Of a DNA stretch of 37,374 nucleotides, positions 1 to 8,619 are shown piece by piece (within the stretch, counting starts at the first letter, position 1; each line of letters starts with the position of its first letter). Source of the DNA: Arenicellales bacterium (lineage in GTDB: Bacteria > Pseudomonadota > Gammaproteobacteria > BMS3Bbin11). The notes beneath the pieces are model-generated. The model had not been told where the DNA came from. It made no database searches and saw only the letters and a program-made list of their open reading frames with translations. The position numbers and the translations under genes are program-made. The stretch spans positions 1-37,374 of the forward strand of contig JARFQI010000087.1 of assembly GCA_029287855.1 (NCBI GenBank). Direction: 5' to 3'.

Positions 1-1
1 T

Positions 2-586
2 GGCCTGACAGGTGGTATTGGTAGCGGTAAAACCACAGTAGCAAACCACTTCTCCAGCCTTGGCATCCACATCATTGATGCTGATGAAATCGTTCATCAG
101 ATAAGCACGCCAGGCCACCGCGCCTTTGATGCAATCGTCCAGCGTTTTGGCGTTGATGTCCTCAACACCGATGGGACTCTGAACAGGCTAGAACTCGGCC
201 GTCGCGTTTTCACCGATGCCGAAGAACGCAAGGCTCTCGAAGGCATACTTCATCCTGCAGTAAGGACCGCCATGCAACATGAGATCAAAGAATCAGATTC
301 CCCTTACTGTATTCTTGTGATCCCACTATTAGTTGAAACCGGTTATACCGACCTGGTGGACCGTGTGCTTGTCGTCACTGCAGATAGAGAAAAACGAGTG
401 GCCTGGGTCAAACGGCGAAATGGCCTTAGTGACACTCAGATTGAATCAATCATGGCAGCACAGGCCAGCGATGAAGAACGCGAGAGGATAGCTGATGATG
501 TTATAGAAAATAATGGTTCTTTAGATTCATTATTCAAGCAAGTTGAAGATCTGGACTCTAAATACAGATCAAACAGTCAAAGGTGA
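2..586 (+). CDS. coaE: Dephospho-CoA kinase, 5'-truncated by window edge
   Basis: This is the last step of coenzyme A synthesis: ATP-dependent phosphorylation of the 3'-hydroxyl of dephospho-CoA in the cytoplasm. The reading frame is open from base 2, so the ORF-track entry beginning at 272 is only an internal Met. The translation starts at the P-loop (GLTGGIGSGKTT), followed by the family's IIDADEIVHQ segment, the lid-like region (LHPAVRTAM), and PLLVETGYTDLVDRVLVV. Only a few N-terminal residues and the start codon are missing. The C-terminus (about 195 residues present) matches the usual length of about 200. The gene converges on argJ with 54 bp between the stops, and no clear terminator is visible there. 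In many gammaproteobacteria coaE follows pilD, but that side is outside the window. Confidence 0.95.
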   Translation, partial: GLTGGIGSGKTTVANHFSSLGIHIIDADEIVHQISTPGHRAFDAIVQRFGVDVLNTDGTLNRLELGRRVFTDAEERKALEGILHPAVRTAMQHEIKESDSPYCILVIPLLVETGYTDLVDRVLVVTADREKRVAWVKRRNGLSDTQIESIMAAQASDEERERIADDVIENNGSLDSLFKQVEDLDSKYRSNSQR

Positions 587-640
587 AGATTGTCGCTTAA
601 TAACTTGGAACTTGGATCTGAAAAACCTGAGACCATCTTA

Positions 641-1840
641 TTACGTTCTATATTCCGCATTGATACGAACATATTCATGGCTGAGATCCGAGGTCCATAT
701 CGTAACCATCTCATCTGAAGCACCGAGTTCTATGTCAACAATAACATCACTGCTGGCAACAGCATTCTGGCCTGCTTCTTCAGTATAGGACGGATCCGGC
801 TCCCCTGCGGTTACGATTGGTAATGCATTCAACCTAATGTTGACCTGGCTAATATCCAGTTTATTAACCGGCGCGCGACCTACGGCGGCGAGGATACGGC
901 CCCAGTTTGGATCAGAGGCAAACAGCGCAGTCTTTACCAGCGGTGACTCGGCGACGGTATAGCCAACCGCCAGGCAGTCATCTTCAGATTCACCACCTGA
1001 AACATTGATAGTGATGAACTTGGTTGCTCCTTCTGCATCACGAATAATTGCCTGCGCCAGGTCCTGCATCAGTGCTGTCAGGACAGAGGCAAATTGTTGA
1101 TATTCTTTGCTGTTCTCGGTAATAGCTGCCATCTTCGCAGTACCGGTCGCCAACAGTGTACAGGCATCATTGGTCGAAGTATCACCATCGACTGTAATAC
1201 GATTGAACGACACACGTGTGGCTTCGTTTAGTAAGCTCTGCAATACCGGCTGGTCAATCACTGCATCTGTCGCAATATAGGCAAGCATCGTCGCCATATT
1301 CGGACGAATCATCCCTGCACCTTTCGACATACCGGTGATGGTCACTTCACACCCTGCAATATCTACTTTTCTCGAGAACAGTTTAGGCACGGTATCAGTC
1401 GTCATTATTGTTTTTGACGCGCGTTCCCAGGCATCTGCATCAGCCCTGAGGTTATGCAGGCAACTCGGCAGCGCCTTTTTGAATGCCTGAACCGGAAGCT
1501 GCTGCCCGATCACACCGGTAGAATATGGCAATATTTCAGAGACATCACATCCGAGACTATCTGCCAGCATCTGACAGCACTGAGTAGCATTCAGAAGCCC
1601 CTGTTCTCCCGTGCCTGCATTGGCGTTCCCCGAGTTGATTAACAGGGCTCGCGGAGAAACCTGGCCGAGATGTTTTTTGGCTATCTGTACGGGTGCAGCG
1701 GAAAAACGATTCCGCGTGAAAACTGCGGCACAGCTGGTACCAGATTTGCATTCGATAACAACCAGGTCATCGCGACCCTTATATCGAATTCCGGCAGCAG
1801 TGCTTCCGATTCGAATTCCATTTACTGGCAAAACAGGCAT
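641..1840 (-). CDS. argJ: Bifunctional ornithine acetyltransferase / N-acetylglutamate synthase
   Basis: ArgJ recycles the acetyl group of N-acetylornithine to glutamate in arginine synthesis, and bifunctional forms also make N-acetylglutamate from acetyl-CoA. The 399-residue length is normal. It carries the family's KGAGM segment at about residue 173 and the self-cleavage site NMATML, in which Thr184 is the expected N-terminal nucleophile of the beta chain after autoproteolysis. The C-terminal half has the SDPNWGRILAAVGRA block. The ATG at 1840 lacks a good Shine-Dalgarno, but the N-terminus (MPVLPVNGIRIGS) looks like the family. It lies 47 bp downstream of secA on the same strand, an order I recall from Pseudomonas. 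Whether this copy is mono- or bifunctional cannot be decided from sequence alone. Confidence 0.95.
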   Translation of the reverse strand: MPVLPVNGIRIGSTAAGIRYKGRDDLVVIECKSGTSCAAVFTRNRFSAAPVQIAKKHLGQVSPRALLINSGNANAGTGEQGLLNATQCCQMLADSLGCDVSEILPYSTGVIGQQLPVQAFKKALPSCLHNLRADADAWERASKTIMTTDTVPKLFSRKVDIAGCEVTITGMSKGAGMIRPNMATMLAYIATDAVIDQPVLQSLLNEATRVSFNRITVDGDTSTNDACTLLATGTAKMAAITENSKEYQQFASVLTALMQDLAQAIIRDAEGATKFITINVSGGESEDDCLAVGYTVAESPLVKTALFASDPNWGRILAAVGRAPVNKLDISQVNIRLNALPIVTAGEPDPSYTEEAGQNAVASSDVIVDIELGASDEMVTIWTSDLSHEYVRINAEYRT

Positions 1841-1887
1841 TATTACGAATTAATAAGCATATCTGTGGCCGTTATATCAACAGAGGT

Positions 1888-4587
1888 CTAGGCAATTTTA
1901 CCGTGGCACTGTTTATATTTTTTTCCTGAACCACAGGGACATGGCTCATTTCGGCCAACCTTTTTTTCCTGCCTGACATAAGGCGTTTTTGTTTGAACTG
2001 CTTCCTTAGCTGCCATCGGCTCAGGCTCACCAGCATCAACATCCGGGTGATTGAACTCCATCGCCTGCTGTTGCTTTTGCTGTTGCATGTTGGCTTCCAT
2101 TTCAGCGACTTCGTTTTCTTCTCGTAGCTGCACACGAGCAAGCAGAGTGGTTATCTCGCGCTTGATACGTTCAAGCATTGAAGTAAACATTTCAAAAGCT
2201 TCCCGCTTGTATTCCTGCTTGGGGTCCTTTTGAGCATAACCGCGCAAACCGATTCCCTGTCGCAAATGATCCATTGATGCCAGGTGGTCTTTCCAGTAAC
2301 TATCAAGCACCTGCAGAGTGATTGCCTTCTCAAGGTGATTCATAACCTCTCTTCCATACAAATCAATCTTCCCCTGGTATGCTTTATCTATGGCGTCCTG
2401 AACCCTTTCCCGCAGGGTTTCTTCATGTAGATCATGATCTTCTTCCATCCACTGGCGTAGTGGTAATTGCTGACTGAATTCACCTTCCAGGTCTTCTTCC
2501 AGGTGTTCGAGGTCCCACTGCTCGGGCATACTTCCGGGTATAATAAAACCTGAAATCTCATTTTCTACTACTTCATGCCGTATCTGGGTGATATTTTCAG
2601 AAATATCATCCGTATTCATCAAATCATTGCGCTGCTTATAGATGACTTTTCTCTGTTCATTCGCGACATCATCATATTCAAGCAATTGCTTACGAATATC
2701 AAAGTTCCTTCCTTCTACCTTTCTCTGGGCATTCTCAATCGCCTTCGACACCCACGGATGCTCAATCGCCTCACCCTCTTCCATACCCAGCTTCTGCATG
2801 ATTCCAGAAACCTTTTCAGAGGCAAATATTCTCATCAAGCTGTCTTGTAACGAGAGGTAGAAACGGGTTGAACCCGGGTCACCCTGGCGACCTGAACGTC
2901 CGCGTAACTGATTATCTATTCTGCGTGACTCATGACGTTCCGTACCAATAACATGCAAACCACCTGATTCGATGACTTTATTATGCCGAGCCTGCCACTC
3001 TCCCTTGATGGCGCTGGCGCGAGCATCATCACCCTCAACCTCAGCCAGTTCCATTTCAAGATTACCGCCAAGAACGATATCTGTACCTCGGCCGGCCATG
3101 TTGGTAGCAATAGTCACTGCCCCCGGCGCCCCAGCCTGAGAAATAATATGAGCCTCACGCTCATGTTGCTTGGCATTCAATACTTCGTGTTTTACGCCTG
3201 CTTGCTTGAGCAAATTAGAAATGTATTCAGATGAGTCAATAGAAGCCGTACCCACCAGTACAGGCTGCTCTCTCTTTTGGCAATCCTTTACATCTTCGAG
3301 AATTGCCTGGTATTTCTCTTCTACCGTGCGGAAGATCTGGTCACCCATATCATCCCTCCTTGCCGGCATATTAGTCGGTATGACAACCACTTCGAGACCG
3401 TATATTTGTTGAAATTCAAATGCTTCAGTATCGGCGGTACCAGTCATGCCAGACAATTTTTCGTACAGGCGAAAGTAGTTCTGAAAAGTGATTGATGCCA
3501 GGGTCTGGTTTTCTTCCTGAATTTTCACCCCTTCTTTTGCTTCCACTGCCTGGTGTAGTCCGTCAGACCACCGCCGTCCCTGCATCATGCGGCCGGTGAA
3601 CTCATCGATGATTACGATCTCATTATTGCTAACGATGTAATCTACATCACGCTGAAAGAGTTTATGTGCTCTTAAGGCAGCATTCAGGTGATGCAATAAA
3701 CTGATATTCGTGACATCGTAGAGACTGCTGCCCGGTGGCAACATCCCCGCCTTTTCAAGCAGTTCTTCTGCATGCTCATGCCCTGCTTCAGTCAGAAAAG
3801 CCTGTTTTGATTTTTCATCTACCGAGAAATCACCGGGACCATCTTCACTTTCCTGCGGTATCAGAGATGGGATAATGCTGTTGATACTCTGGTAGAGATC
3901 ACTGCTGCCCTCAGCTGGACCGGAAATAATTAATGGTGTGCGCGCTTCATCAATCAGAATAGAGTCCACTTCATCAACAATAGCAAATGACAACTTACCC
4001 TGCATGCGCTCATCAGACTGGAAGGCCATGTTATCTCGTAGATAATCAAAGCCGTATTCATTATTGGTGCCGTAGACTACATCACAGTCATACGCGGCTT
4101 TTTTATCCGCCGGGGGCTGACCGGAATAGATGACCCCTACTGTCAGACCAAGGAACCGGTACACCTTGCCCATCCACTCTGCATCACGCCTGGCGAGGTA
4201 ATCATTCACTGTAATTACATGTACGCCATCTCCAGGTATAGAATTTAGATATGCAGCAAGTGTCGCAACCAGTGTTTTGCCTTCACCAGTACGCATTTCT
4301 GCGATTTTTCCCTGGTTCAGAACCATTCCTCCAACCAGCTGGGTATCAAAATGTCGCATCCCCAGGGTACGTTTGGCAGCCTCCCTTACCGTCGCAAAGG
4401 CCTCTGGCAGTAGTGAATCCAGCGACTCGCCATCCTTATAACGCTTGCGGAATTCATCAGTCTTTGCTATCAGTGCAGCATCATCAAGCGATTCAATTGC
4501 TGACTCAAGAGCATTGATTTTATCTACCGTTCTGTTGAACTTTTTAATCAGTCTCTGATTTCGACTACCAAAAATCTTTTTAAACAA
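1888..4587 (-). CDS. secA: Preprotein translocase ATPase SecA (TTG start)
   Basis: SecA is the motor ATPase that drives unfolded preproteins through SecYEG. At 899 residues it is full length. Visible landmarks are Walker A (GEGKT, about 101-105), the Walker B/DEAD-like DEVD (about 205-208), the [12 protein letters not shown] stretch, the preprotein cross-linking region, the second nucleotide-binding fold with GRGTDI and RGRSGRQGD, and a C-terminal zinc motif [14 protein letters not shown] that in E. coli binds SecB and lipids. The start is TTG: an in-frame TAG lies four codons upstream, and AGGA is 7 nt ahead of the TTG. The first residues (FKKIFGSRN) fit the family. The 165 bp upstream hold an inverted repeat and a possible small ORF (listed separately), which might serve translational control. 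Confidence 0.98.
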   Translation of the reverse strand: MFKKIFGSRNQRLIKKFNRTVDKINALESAIESLDDAALIAKTDEFRKRYKDGESLDSLLPEAFATVREAAKRTLGMRHFDTQLVGGMVLNQGKIAEMRTGEGKTLVATLAAYLNSIPGDGVHVITVNDYLARRDAEWMGKVYRFLGLTVGVIYSGQPPADKKAAYDCDVVYGTNNEYGFDYLRDNMAFQSDERMQGKLSFAIVDEVDSILIDEARTPLIISGPAEGSSDLYQSINSIIPSLIPQESEDGPGDFSVDEKSKQAFLTEAGHEHAEELLEKAGMLPPGSSLYDVTNISLLHHLNAALRAHKLFQRDVDYIVSNNEIVIIDEFTGRMMQGRRWSDGLHQAVEAKEGVKIQEENQTLASITFQNYFRLYEKLSGMTGTADTEAFEFQQIYGLEVVVIPTNMPARRDDMGDQIFRTVEEKYQAILEDVKDCQKREQPVLVGTASIDSSEYISNLLKQAGVKHEVLNAKQHEREAHIISQAGAPGAVTIATNMAGRGTDIVLGGNLEMELAEVEGDDARASAIKGEWQARHNKVIESGGLHVIGTERHESRRIDNQLRGRSGRQGDPGSTRFYLSLQDSLMRIFASEKVSGIMQKLGMEEGEAIEHPWVSKAIENAQRKVEGRNFDIRKQLLEYDDVANEQRKVIYKQRNDLMNTDDISENITQIRHEVVENEISGFIIPGSMPEQWDLEHLEEDLEGEFSQQLPLRQWMEEDHDLHEETLRERVQDAIDKAYQGKIDLYGREVMNHLEKAITLQVLDSYWKDHLASMDHLRQGIGLRGYAQKDPKQEYKREAFEMFTSMLERIKREITTLLARVQLREENEVAEMEANMQQQKQQQAMEFNHPDVDAGEPEPMAAKEAVQTKTPYVRQEKKVGRNEPCPCGSGKKYKQCHGKIA

Positions 4588-4608
4588 GGTATTTTCCTAC
4601 ATTAGGTA

Positions 4609-4676
4609 ATCAAGAAAATTATTCCGTACTATTCAGTTCACCCTGTGTCCGGTATTTATTTTTTGACTTTCTTGAT
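4609..4676 (-). promoter_or_regulatory. Inverted repeat in the secA leader
   Basis: A perfect 9-bp inverted repeat (ATCAAGAAA at 4609-4617 and TTTCTTGAT at 4668-4676) is separated by 50 nt. In the minus-strand transcript the 3' arm ends about 21 nt before the secA TTG and about 10 nt before its AGGA ribosome-binding site. The 5' arm overlaps the last sense codons of a 28-codon ORF that ends at 4656. This could be a leader stem that influences secA translation, but the long loop and A/T-rich arms make it modest by itself. Confidence 0.35.
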
Positions 4677-4742
4677 CGTTACTAAGTTAACATCTGCAGT
4701 TTCCTGCCTGAATGATATGCCGGGCCAGTAAAACAAGGCCAT
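4656..4742 (-). CDS. Possible leader peptide ORF upstream of secA (speculative)
   Basis: A 28-codon ORF (ATG at 4742, TAA ending at 4656) fills much of the space between the M23 peptidase stop and secA. It begins MALFYWPGISFRQ and ends in a Lys-rich tail, IKKVKK. The only upstream purine run (GAAGATAA) is a poor Shine-Dalgarno, and I see no signal peptide or known arrest motif. The frame extends further upstream as the 73-residue track ORF, but that part shadows the peptidase gene. Position rather than sequence is the argument: secM occupies the same place before secA in E. coli. It may well be chance. Confidence 0.2.
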   Translation of the reverse strand: MALFYWPGISFRQETADVNLVTIKKVKK

Positions 4743-4752
4743 CCGGTTATCT

Positions 4753-5706
4753 TCAGTGGTCTTTTGCTTTGCGGGCGGAATATAGCCGCTTACGAGGATT
4801 AAATCTGCGTCCATCTTTAAACATTTCAAGATGAAGATGTGGACCGGTAGAGCGTCCGGTCGAACCGATTTCGGCAATTACCTGATCCTGATCGATACGA
4901 TCACCGGTTTTGACTGCCAGCTTTGAAATGTGGGCATATCGGGTCAAGTATCCATTCCCGTGGTCGATCTCGACCATGTTACCAAAACCGCTGCGGTTCT
5001 CAGCACGGGTCACCACACCAGCAGCCAGTGCGTGAATAGGTGAACCCTCAGCTGAGGGTATATCAACGCCTTTATGAAAAACCTTTTTGCCAGTGAATGG
5101 GTCACTACGATATCCGTACGATGAGGAGATATAGCCCTTCTTTACTGGCCAGCCCTTGGGATCTAAAGACTGTTTCAAGTCCTTGTCGAGCATAGCATTT
5201 TCAAGCAAATCAAGCTCCAGTCGTTCCTGAGCAAGGTTCTCTGCAACTCGATCAATGGACTCTTTCAAATCGACTATATCCAGATGATTCCCACTATGTT
5301 CCGTATTACTTCCGCCCAAAGCCGGTTCCACACTGAAATCAAATTCACTCTTATCGAGTCCTGCCATTTCTGCCAGTCTTTGTCCAAGTGCATTGCTGCG
5401 CATAGATTCTGCCTGCATGCGACCTAACTGCAGGCTTAATGCATCCAGGCTAGCCTCAGACTGTCGCTGAATCTTGTTGACATGTTTTTGCAGGATCGAC
5501 AGGCGCTGTTTTTGCTCAGCGATGAGTTCAGCAGAAGATTGATCCCCGTCAGTAGCAGACCATTGATTAGCAAGATACCAGGACACTCCACCTGCAGTTA
5601 CTGGAAGTACAAGGAACAGGAAGATTCCAAGCACCCAGGTTGTCCGGGATGACAAACATGAGCGGCAGGCCCGCCCAGAACGTTTTGGAATAATGATAAT
5701 TTGCAT
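4753..5706 (-). CDS. Membrane-anchored M23 family metallopeptidase
   Basis: This is a LytM/peptidase M23 protein of 317 residues. After a short basic N-terminus there is one membrane segment (about residues 24-46, TWVLGIFLFLVLPVTAGGV), then a predicted coiled-coil stretch (about 58-110), a linker, and a C-terminal M23 domain from about 190. The zinc-ligand motifs are present: HKGVD (HxxxD) and GPHLHLE (HxH), along with SSSYGYRSDPFTG typical of the fold. The protein should face the periplasm and either cleave peptide cross-links or regulate amidases. The intact ligands favour real catalysis. It lies between secA and the divergent dciA, as I recall for Pseudomonas. The Shine-Dalgarno before the ATG at 5706 is weak, but the MQIIIIPKR beginning fits relatives. 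Confidence 0.9.
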   Translation of the reverse strand: MQIIIIPKRSGRACRSCLSSRTTWVLGIFLFLVLPVTAGGVSWYLANQWSATDGDQSSAELIAEQKQRLSILQKHVNKIQRQSEASLDALSLQLGRMQAESMRSNALGQRLAEMAGLDKSEFDFSVEPALGGSNTEHSGNHLDIVDLKESIDRVAENLAQERLELDLLENAMLDKDLKQSLDPKGWPVKKGYISSSYGYRSDPFTGKKVFHKGVDIPSAEGSPIHALAAGVVTRAENRSGFGNMVEIDHGNGYLTRYAHISKLAVKTGDRIDQDQVIAEIGSTGRSTGPHLHLEMFKDGRRFNPRKRLYSARKAKDH

Positions 5707-5820
5707 GTCTTGGCTGTGTTATTCCCAGTAATGAAGCTACATTAAATTTACTAATCCGTAAATAATAGTCTTCCATATAAAATTTCACTTTTACACAGAA
5801 TTTAAGTTATAAAAGAGAGC

Positions 5821-6246
5821 ATGAAACATATCTCTTCATATCTCTCGCAAAGCGGCCTTAAACGCCATGTTTCAAATGACTGGCTGGTCAGCCTGTGGCA
5901 ACGCACCGCACCGACTGCTTTGCAACAAATTTGCCGACCCAAACAATACCATGAGAACTGCCTGACCCTGCAGGTAGACTCTTCTATCTGGTTGAGCCGT
6001 GTCCGACAGCAACAAAAATCTCTGATACGGCATTTACGCCGTAGTCGTGAATTTTCTGGCCTCGGGAAAATAAAACTGGAGGTTTCACCCCGCCAAATGA
6101 CTATCAGGCATAAGAGGTCAAACCATCATCACCGAAAACTGTCTGGAAGTAATAAAAAACTACTTCTTGATTCCGCTGCCCATCTGTCAGATCCTGAACT
6201 CAGACGCTCACTGGAACGCCTTGCTAAAACTGCTTCAAGATCCTGA
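5821..6246 (+). CDS. dciA: DciA-type replicative helicase loader (DUF721)
   Basis: A 141-residue DUF721-family protein. The N-terminal two thirds carry the family pattern: a helix with WLVSLWQRTAP, the strand LTLQVDSSIWLSRVRQQQKSLIRHL, then KIKLEVSPRQ. A basic, low-complexity tail follows (RHKRSNHHHRKLSGSNKK). DciA loads DnaB at the origin in bacteria that lack the phage-derived DnaC/DnaI loaders. The gene is the only plus-strand gene in this stretch. It is divergent from the M23 gene (114 bp apart) and convergent with lpxC (39 bp between stops). An AAGAGAG just before the ATG at 5821 could serve as the ribosome-binding site. Assignment rests on family resemblance and on the conserved secA-M23-dciA-lpxC neighbourhood. 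Confidence 0.85.
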   Translation: MKHISSYLSQSGLKRHVSNDWLVSLWQRTAPTALQQICRPKQYHENCLTLQVDSSIWLSRVRQQQKSLIRHLRRSREFSGLGKIKLEVSPRQMTIRHKRSNHHHRKLSGSNKKLLLDSAAHLSDPELRRSLERLAKTASRS

Positions 6247-6285
6247 ATCTAAATTTCTATTCTCTGTATCTATTCAGTACTACGA

Positions 6286-7200
6286 TTACTGTGCAACTGG
6301 AACCGCACCGGAAAATGGTATCGGCGCTTCCTTGGGGTCATCGAAGGACACAACCTCATAGGCGCTTTTATCATTAATCAGTTTGCGCAATAAACGATTA
6401 TTCAATTCGTGACCTGACTTATGGGCACTGAACTCTCCAATTAACGGATGCCCAAGAAGATAGAGATCACCAATAGCATCCAGCACTTTATGTTTGACAA
6501 ATTCATCTTCGTAACGAAGTCCATCCTCATTCAGGATATGGTAATTGTCCATTACAATGGCATTATCAAGGCTACCGCCACGGGCCAGGCCAGCATTTCT
6601 AAGGGCTTCCAGATCATGCATAAAGCCAAAGGTTCTCGCTCTGCTGACTTCCTTAACAAATGAGGTAGTAGAGAAATCAACTGTAGCAACCTGCACAGCA
6701 TTTTTGATTACGGGATGATCAAAATCGATGGTAAATGAAACTTTAAAACCATCCAGAGGCTCAAACTGAGCCCATTTATCGCCGTCTTCAAGTCTCAATT
6801 TTTTCTTGATGCGTATATATTTTTTCGCGCTTGACTGCTCCTGAATTCCGGCTGATTGCAACAGAAAGACAAAAGGCCCTGCACTACCATCCATAATTGG
6901 TACTTCAGGTGCTGTCAGGTCGACATAAGCATTATCAATTCCGAGTCCGGCAAACGCTGACATCAGGTGCTCAACTGTAGAAATTTTTACGCCATCTTTT
7001 TCCAGCGATGTAGACAAGCGGGTATCACCAACATTGTCCGCCCTCGCAGGCACTTCTACTGGTAGATCAAGATCGATTCGTCGAAAAACTACTCCTGTAT
7101 CTACCGGCGCAGGTCTGAGTGTCAAATAGACTTTCTCACCGGTGTGAAGCCCGACGCCAGTGGCGCGAATCACATTTTTCAGTGTGCGTTGTTTGATCAT
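6286..7200 (-). CDS. lpxC: UDP-3-O-acyl-N-acetylglucosamine deacetylase LpxC
   Basis: LpxC is the zinc deacetylase at the committed step of lipid A synthesis. I chose the ATG at 7200, 13 codons inside the track ORF, because [21 protein letters not shown] aligns from its first residue with E. coli LpxC, giving 304 residues (E. coli 305). Zinc and catalytic residues are in place: STVEHL (Glu77, His78), HKVLDAIGD (His237, Asp241) and KSGH (His264). It follows ftsZ on the same strand after a 177-bp gap, closing the dcw cluster as in E. coli. That gap contains a 6-bp palindrome (ATTTAC-TC-GTAAAT, 7264-7277) and probably a dedicated promoter, but I could not fix one. The FtsH-dependent degradation known in E. 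coli cannot be judged here. Confidence 0.97.
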   Translation of the reverse strand: MIKQRTLKNVIRATGVGLHTGEKVYLTLRPAPVDTGVVFRRIDLDLPVEVPARADNVGDTRLSTSLEKDGVKISTVEHLMSAFAGLGIDNAYVDLTAPEVPIMDGSAGPFVFLLQSAGIQEQSSAKKYIRIKKKLRLEDGDKWAQFEPLDGFKVSFTIDFDHPVIKNAVQVATVDFSTTSFVKEVSRARTFGFMHDLEALRNAGLARGGSLDNAIVMDNYHILNEDGLRYEDEFVKHKVLDAIGDLYLLGHPLIGEFSAHKSGHELNNRLLRKLINDKSAYEVVSFDDPKEAPIPFSGAVPVAQ

Positions 7201-7377
7201 CTCTTTCGCCCTATTCAAGTTGTGTTCGTGAAAAAACACCCCTGAATTTGCGCAGCCTCAATAATTTACTCGTAAATACCGCAATGCTACACGAAATTAA
7301 GGGAATTGTGTACTCCAGTTTTACATCATGACCCACCGCCAACCGGTAAATTCATACCCTGAGTCGCCACCCTGATA

Positions 7378-8541
7378 TCAGTCTGCCTGTCTTCTCAGAA
7401 AGGCCGGTATATCAAGATATTCTGAGCCAGTTTCCTCACCGGGAACAAACTGATCACCCATTTTTCGCTCCCTGTTCATGCGCAGCACAGTTGGTTCTTC
7501 GAGGTCGCTATATGAACTATGGGCAGCAGCCTCATCAGCAGCCTGCCTGTGAGTTCCACGTACCAGCGTTGGCTTTTGTTCTACACGAGAAACATCATCC
7601 AGCCCGGTTGCAACAACAGTCACCCGCAGCTCTTCACCCATATCTTCATCAATAACTGCACCGATCACAATGATGGCGTCTTCATGTGTATATTCAGCGA
7701 TTGCATCACCGACTTCAGAGAATTCCCTCATAGTAATGCTTGTATTCGCTGTAATATTAACCAGCATTCCACGCGCACCTGATATATCGAAGCCTTCCAG
7801 GAATGGACTAAACAGCGCCCCACTGACTGCTTCTGCTGCACGATTTTCGCCCGATGCAGCGGCTGAGCCCATCATGGCTTTACCCATTTCCTGCATTACC
7901 GTTGTGACATCTGCAAAGTCAACATTGATAAGCCCCTGACGCGTAATCAGTTCTGCAATCCCCTGTACCGCCCCCTGCAGCACCTCATTGGCCATAGAAA
8001 AAGCATCTGTAATTGGTGAGTCTTCGACATCAAGCAGTTTCTCATTTGAAATTGTGATCAGAGAATCGACATACTCAGTCAGCTCAGCAATACCTTCATC
8101 GGCAATTTTCATGCGCCTGTTACCTTCGAACCGGAATGGGCGAGAAACCACCGCTACAGTGAGTATCCCCATCTCTTTTGCCTGCTGGGCGATTACCGGT
8201 GCTGCACCGGTACCTGTACCGCCACCCATGCCTGCAGTGATAAAGACCATGTCTGCTCCTTCCAGAGCTTCAGCAATTCGGTCTTTGTCTTCCAGTGCTG
8301 CCTGCTTACCAATTTGTGGGTCGGCTCCCGCACCCAGCCCCTTCGTTAAATCAGCACCAATCTGAATCACAGAATGCGCAGCAGTTGCATTCAGTGCCTG
8401 TGCATCCGTGTTTGCCTTGATGAAATCAACACCATCAATATTGCTCCGCATCATGTGGTCGACAGCATTACCACCGCCACCCCCAACGCCGATCACCTTG
8501 ATGACAGCCTGTTGATTAGTAGTATCCATTAACTTAAACAT
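7378..8541 (-). CDS. ftsZ: Cell division GTPase FtsZ
   Basis: FtsZ is the tubulin-like GTPase that polymerises into the Z ring. The ATG at 8541 is preferred over the track start at 8589: GAAGGAG lies 8 nt upstream, and the protein then begins MFKLMDTTNQQAVIKVIGVGG as in other gammaproteobacteria (387 residues). The tubulin signature GGGTGTGAAP and the T7-loop region (NVDFADV) are visible. The variable linker ends in a C-terminal peptide EYLDIPAFLRRQAD, the docking site used by FtsA and ZipA and by the regulator SlmA, which is also encoded in this window (34556). It lies 78 bp after ftsA. Expression probably includes readthrough from upstream dcw genes and internal promoters that I could not localise. 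Confidence 0.98.
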   Translation of the reverse strand: MFKLMDTTNQQAVIKVIGVGGGGGNAVDHMMRSNIDGVDFIKANTDAQALNATAAHSVIQIGADLTKGLGAGADPQIGKQAALEDKDRIAEALEGADMVFITAGMGGGTGTGAAPVIAQQAKEMGILTVAVVSRPFRFEGNRRMKIADEGIAELTEYVDSLITISNEKLLDVEDSPITDAFSMANEVLQGAVQGIAELITRQGLINVDFADVTTVMQEMGKAMMGSAAASGENRAAEAVSGALFSPFLEGFDISGARGMLVNITANTSITMREFSEVGDAIAEYTHEDAIIVIGAVIDEDMGEELRVTVVATGLDDVSRVEQKPTLVRGTHRQAADEAAAHSSYSDLEEPTVLRMNRERKMGDQFVPGEETGSEYLDIPAFLRRQAD

Positions 8542-8619
8542 AACTTGATCTCCTTCTTTGACACTCTGGTTGTCGTTGCCTGATAACATTTAAAAAAATC
8601 CCCTGATACTGCATTGATA

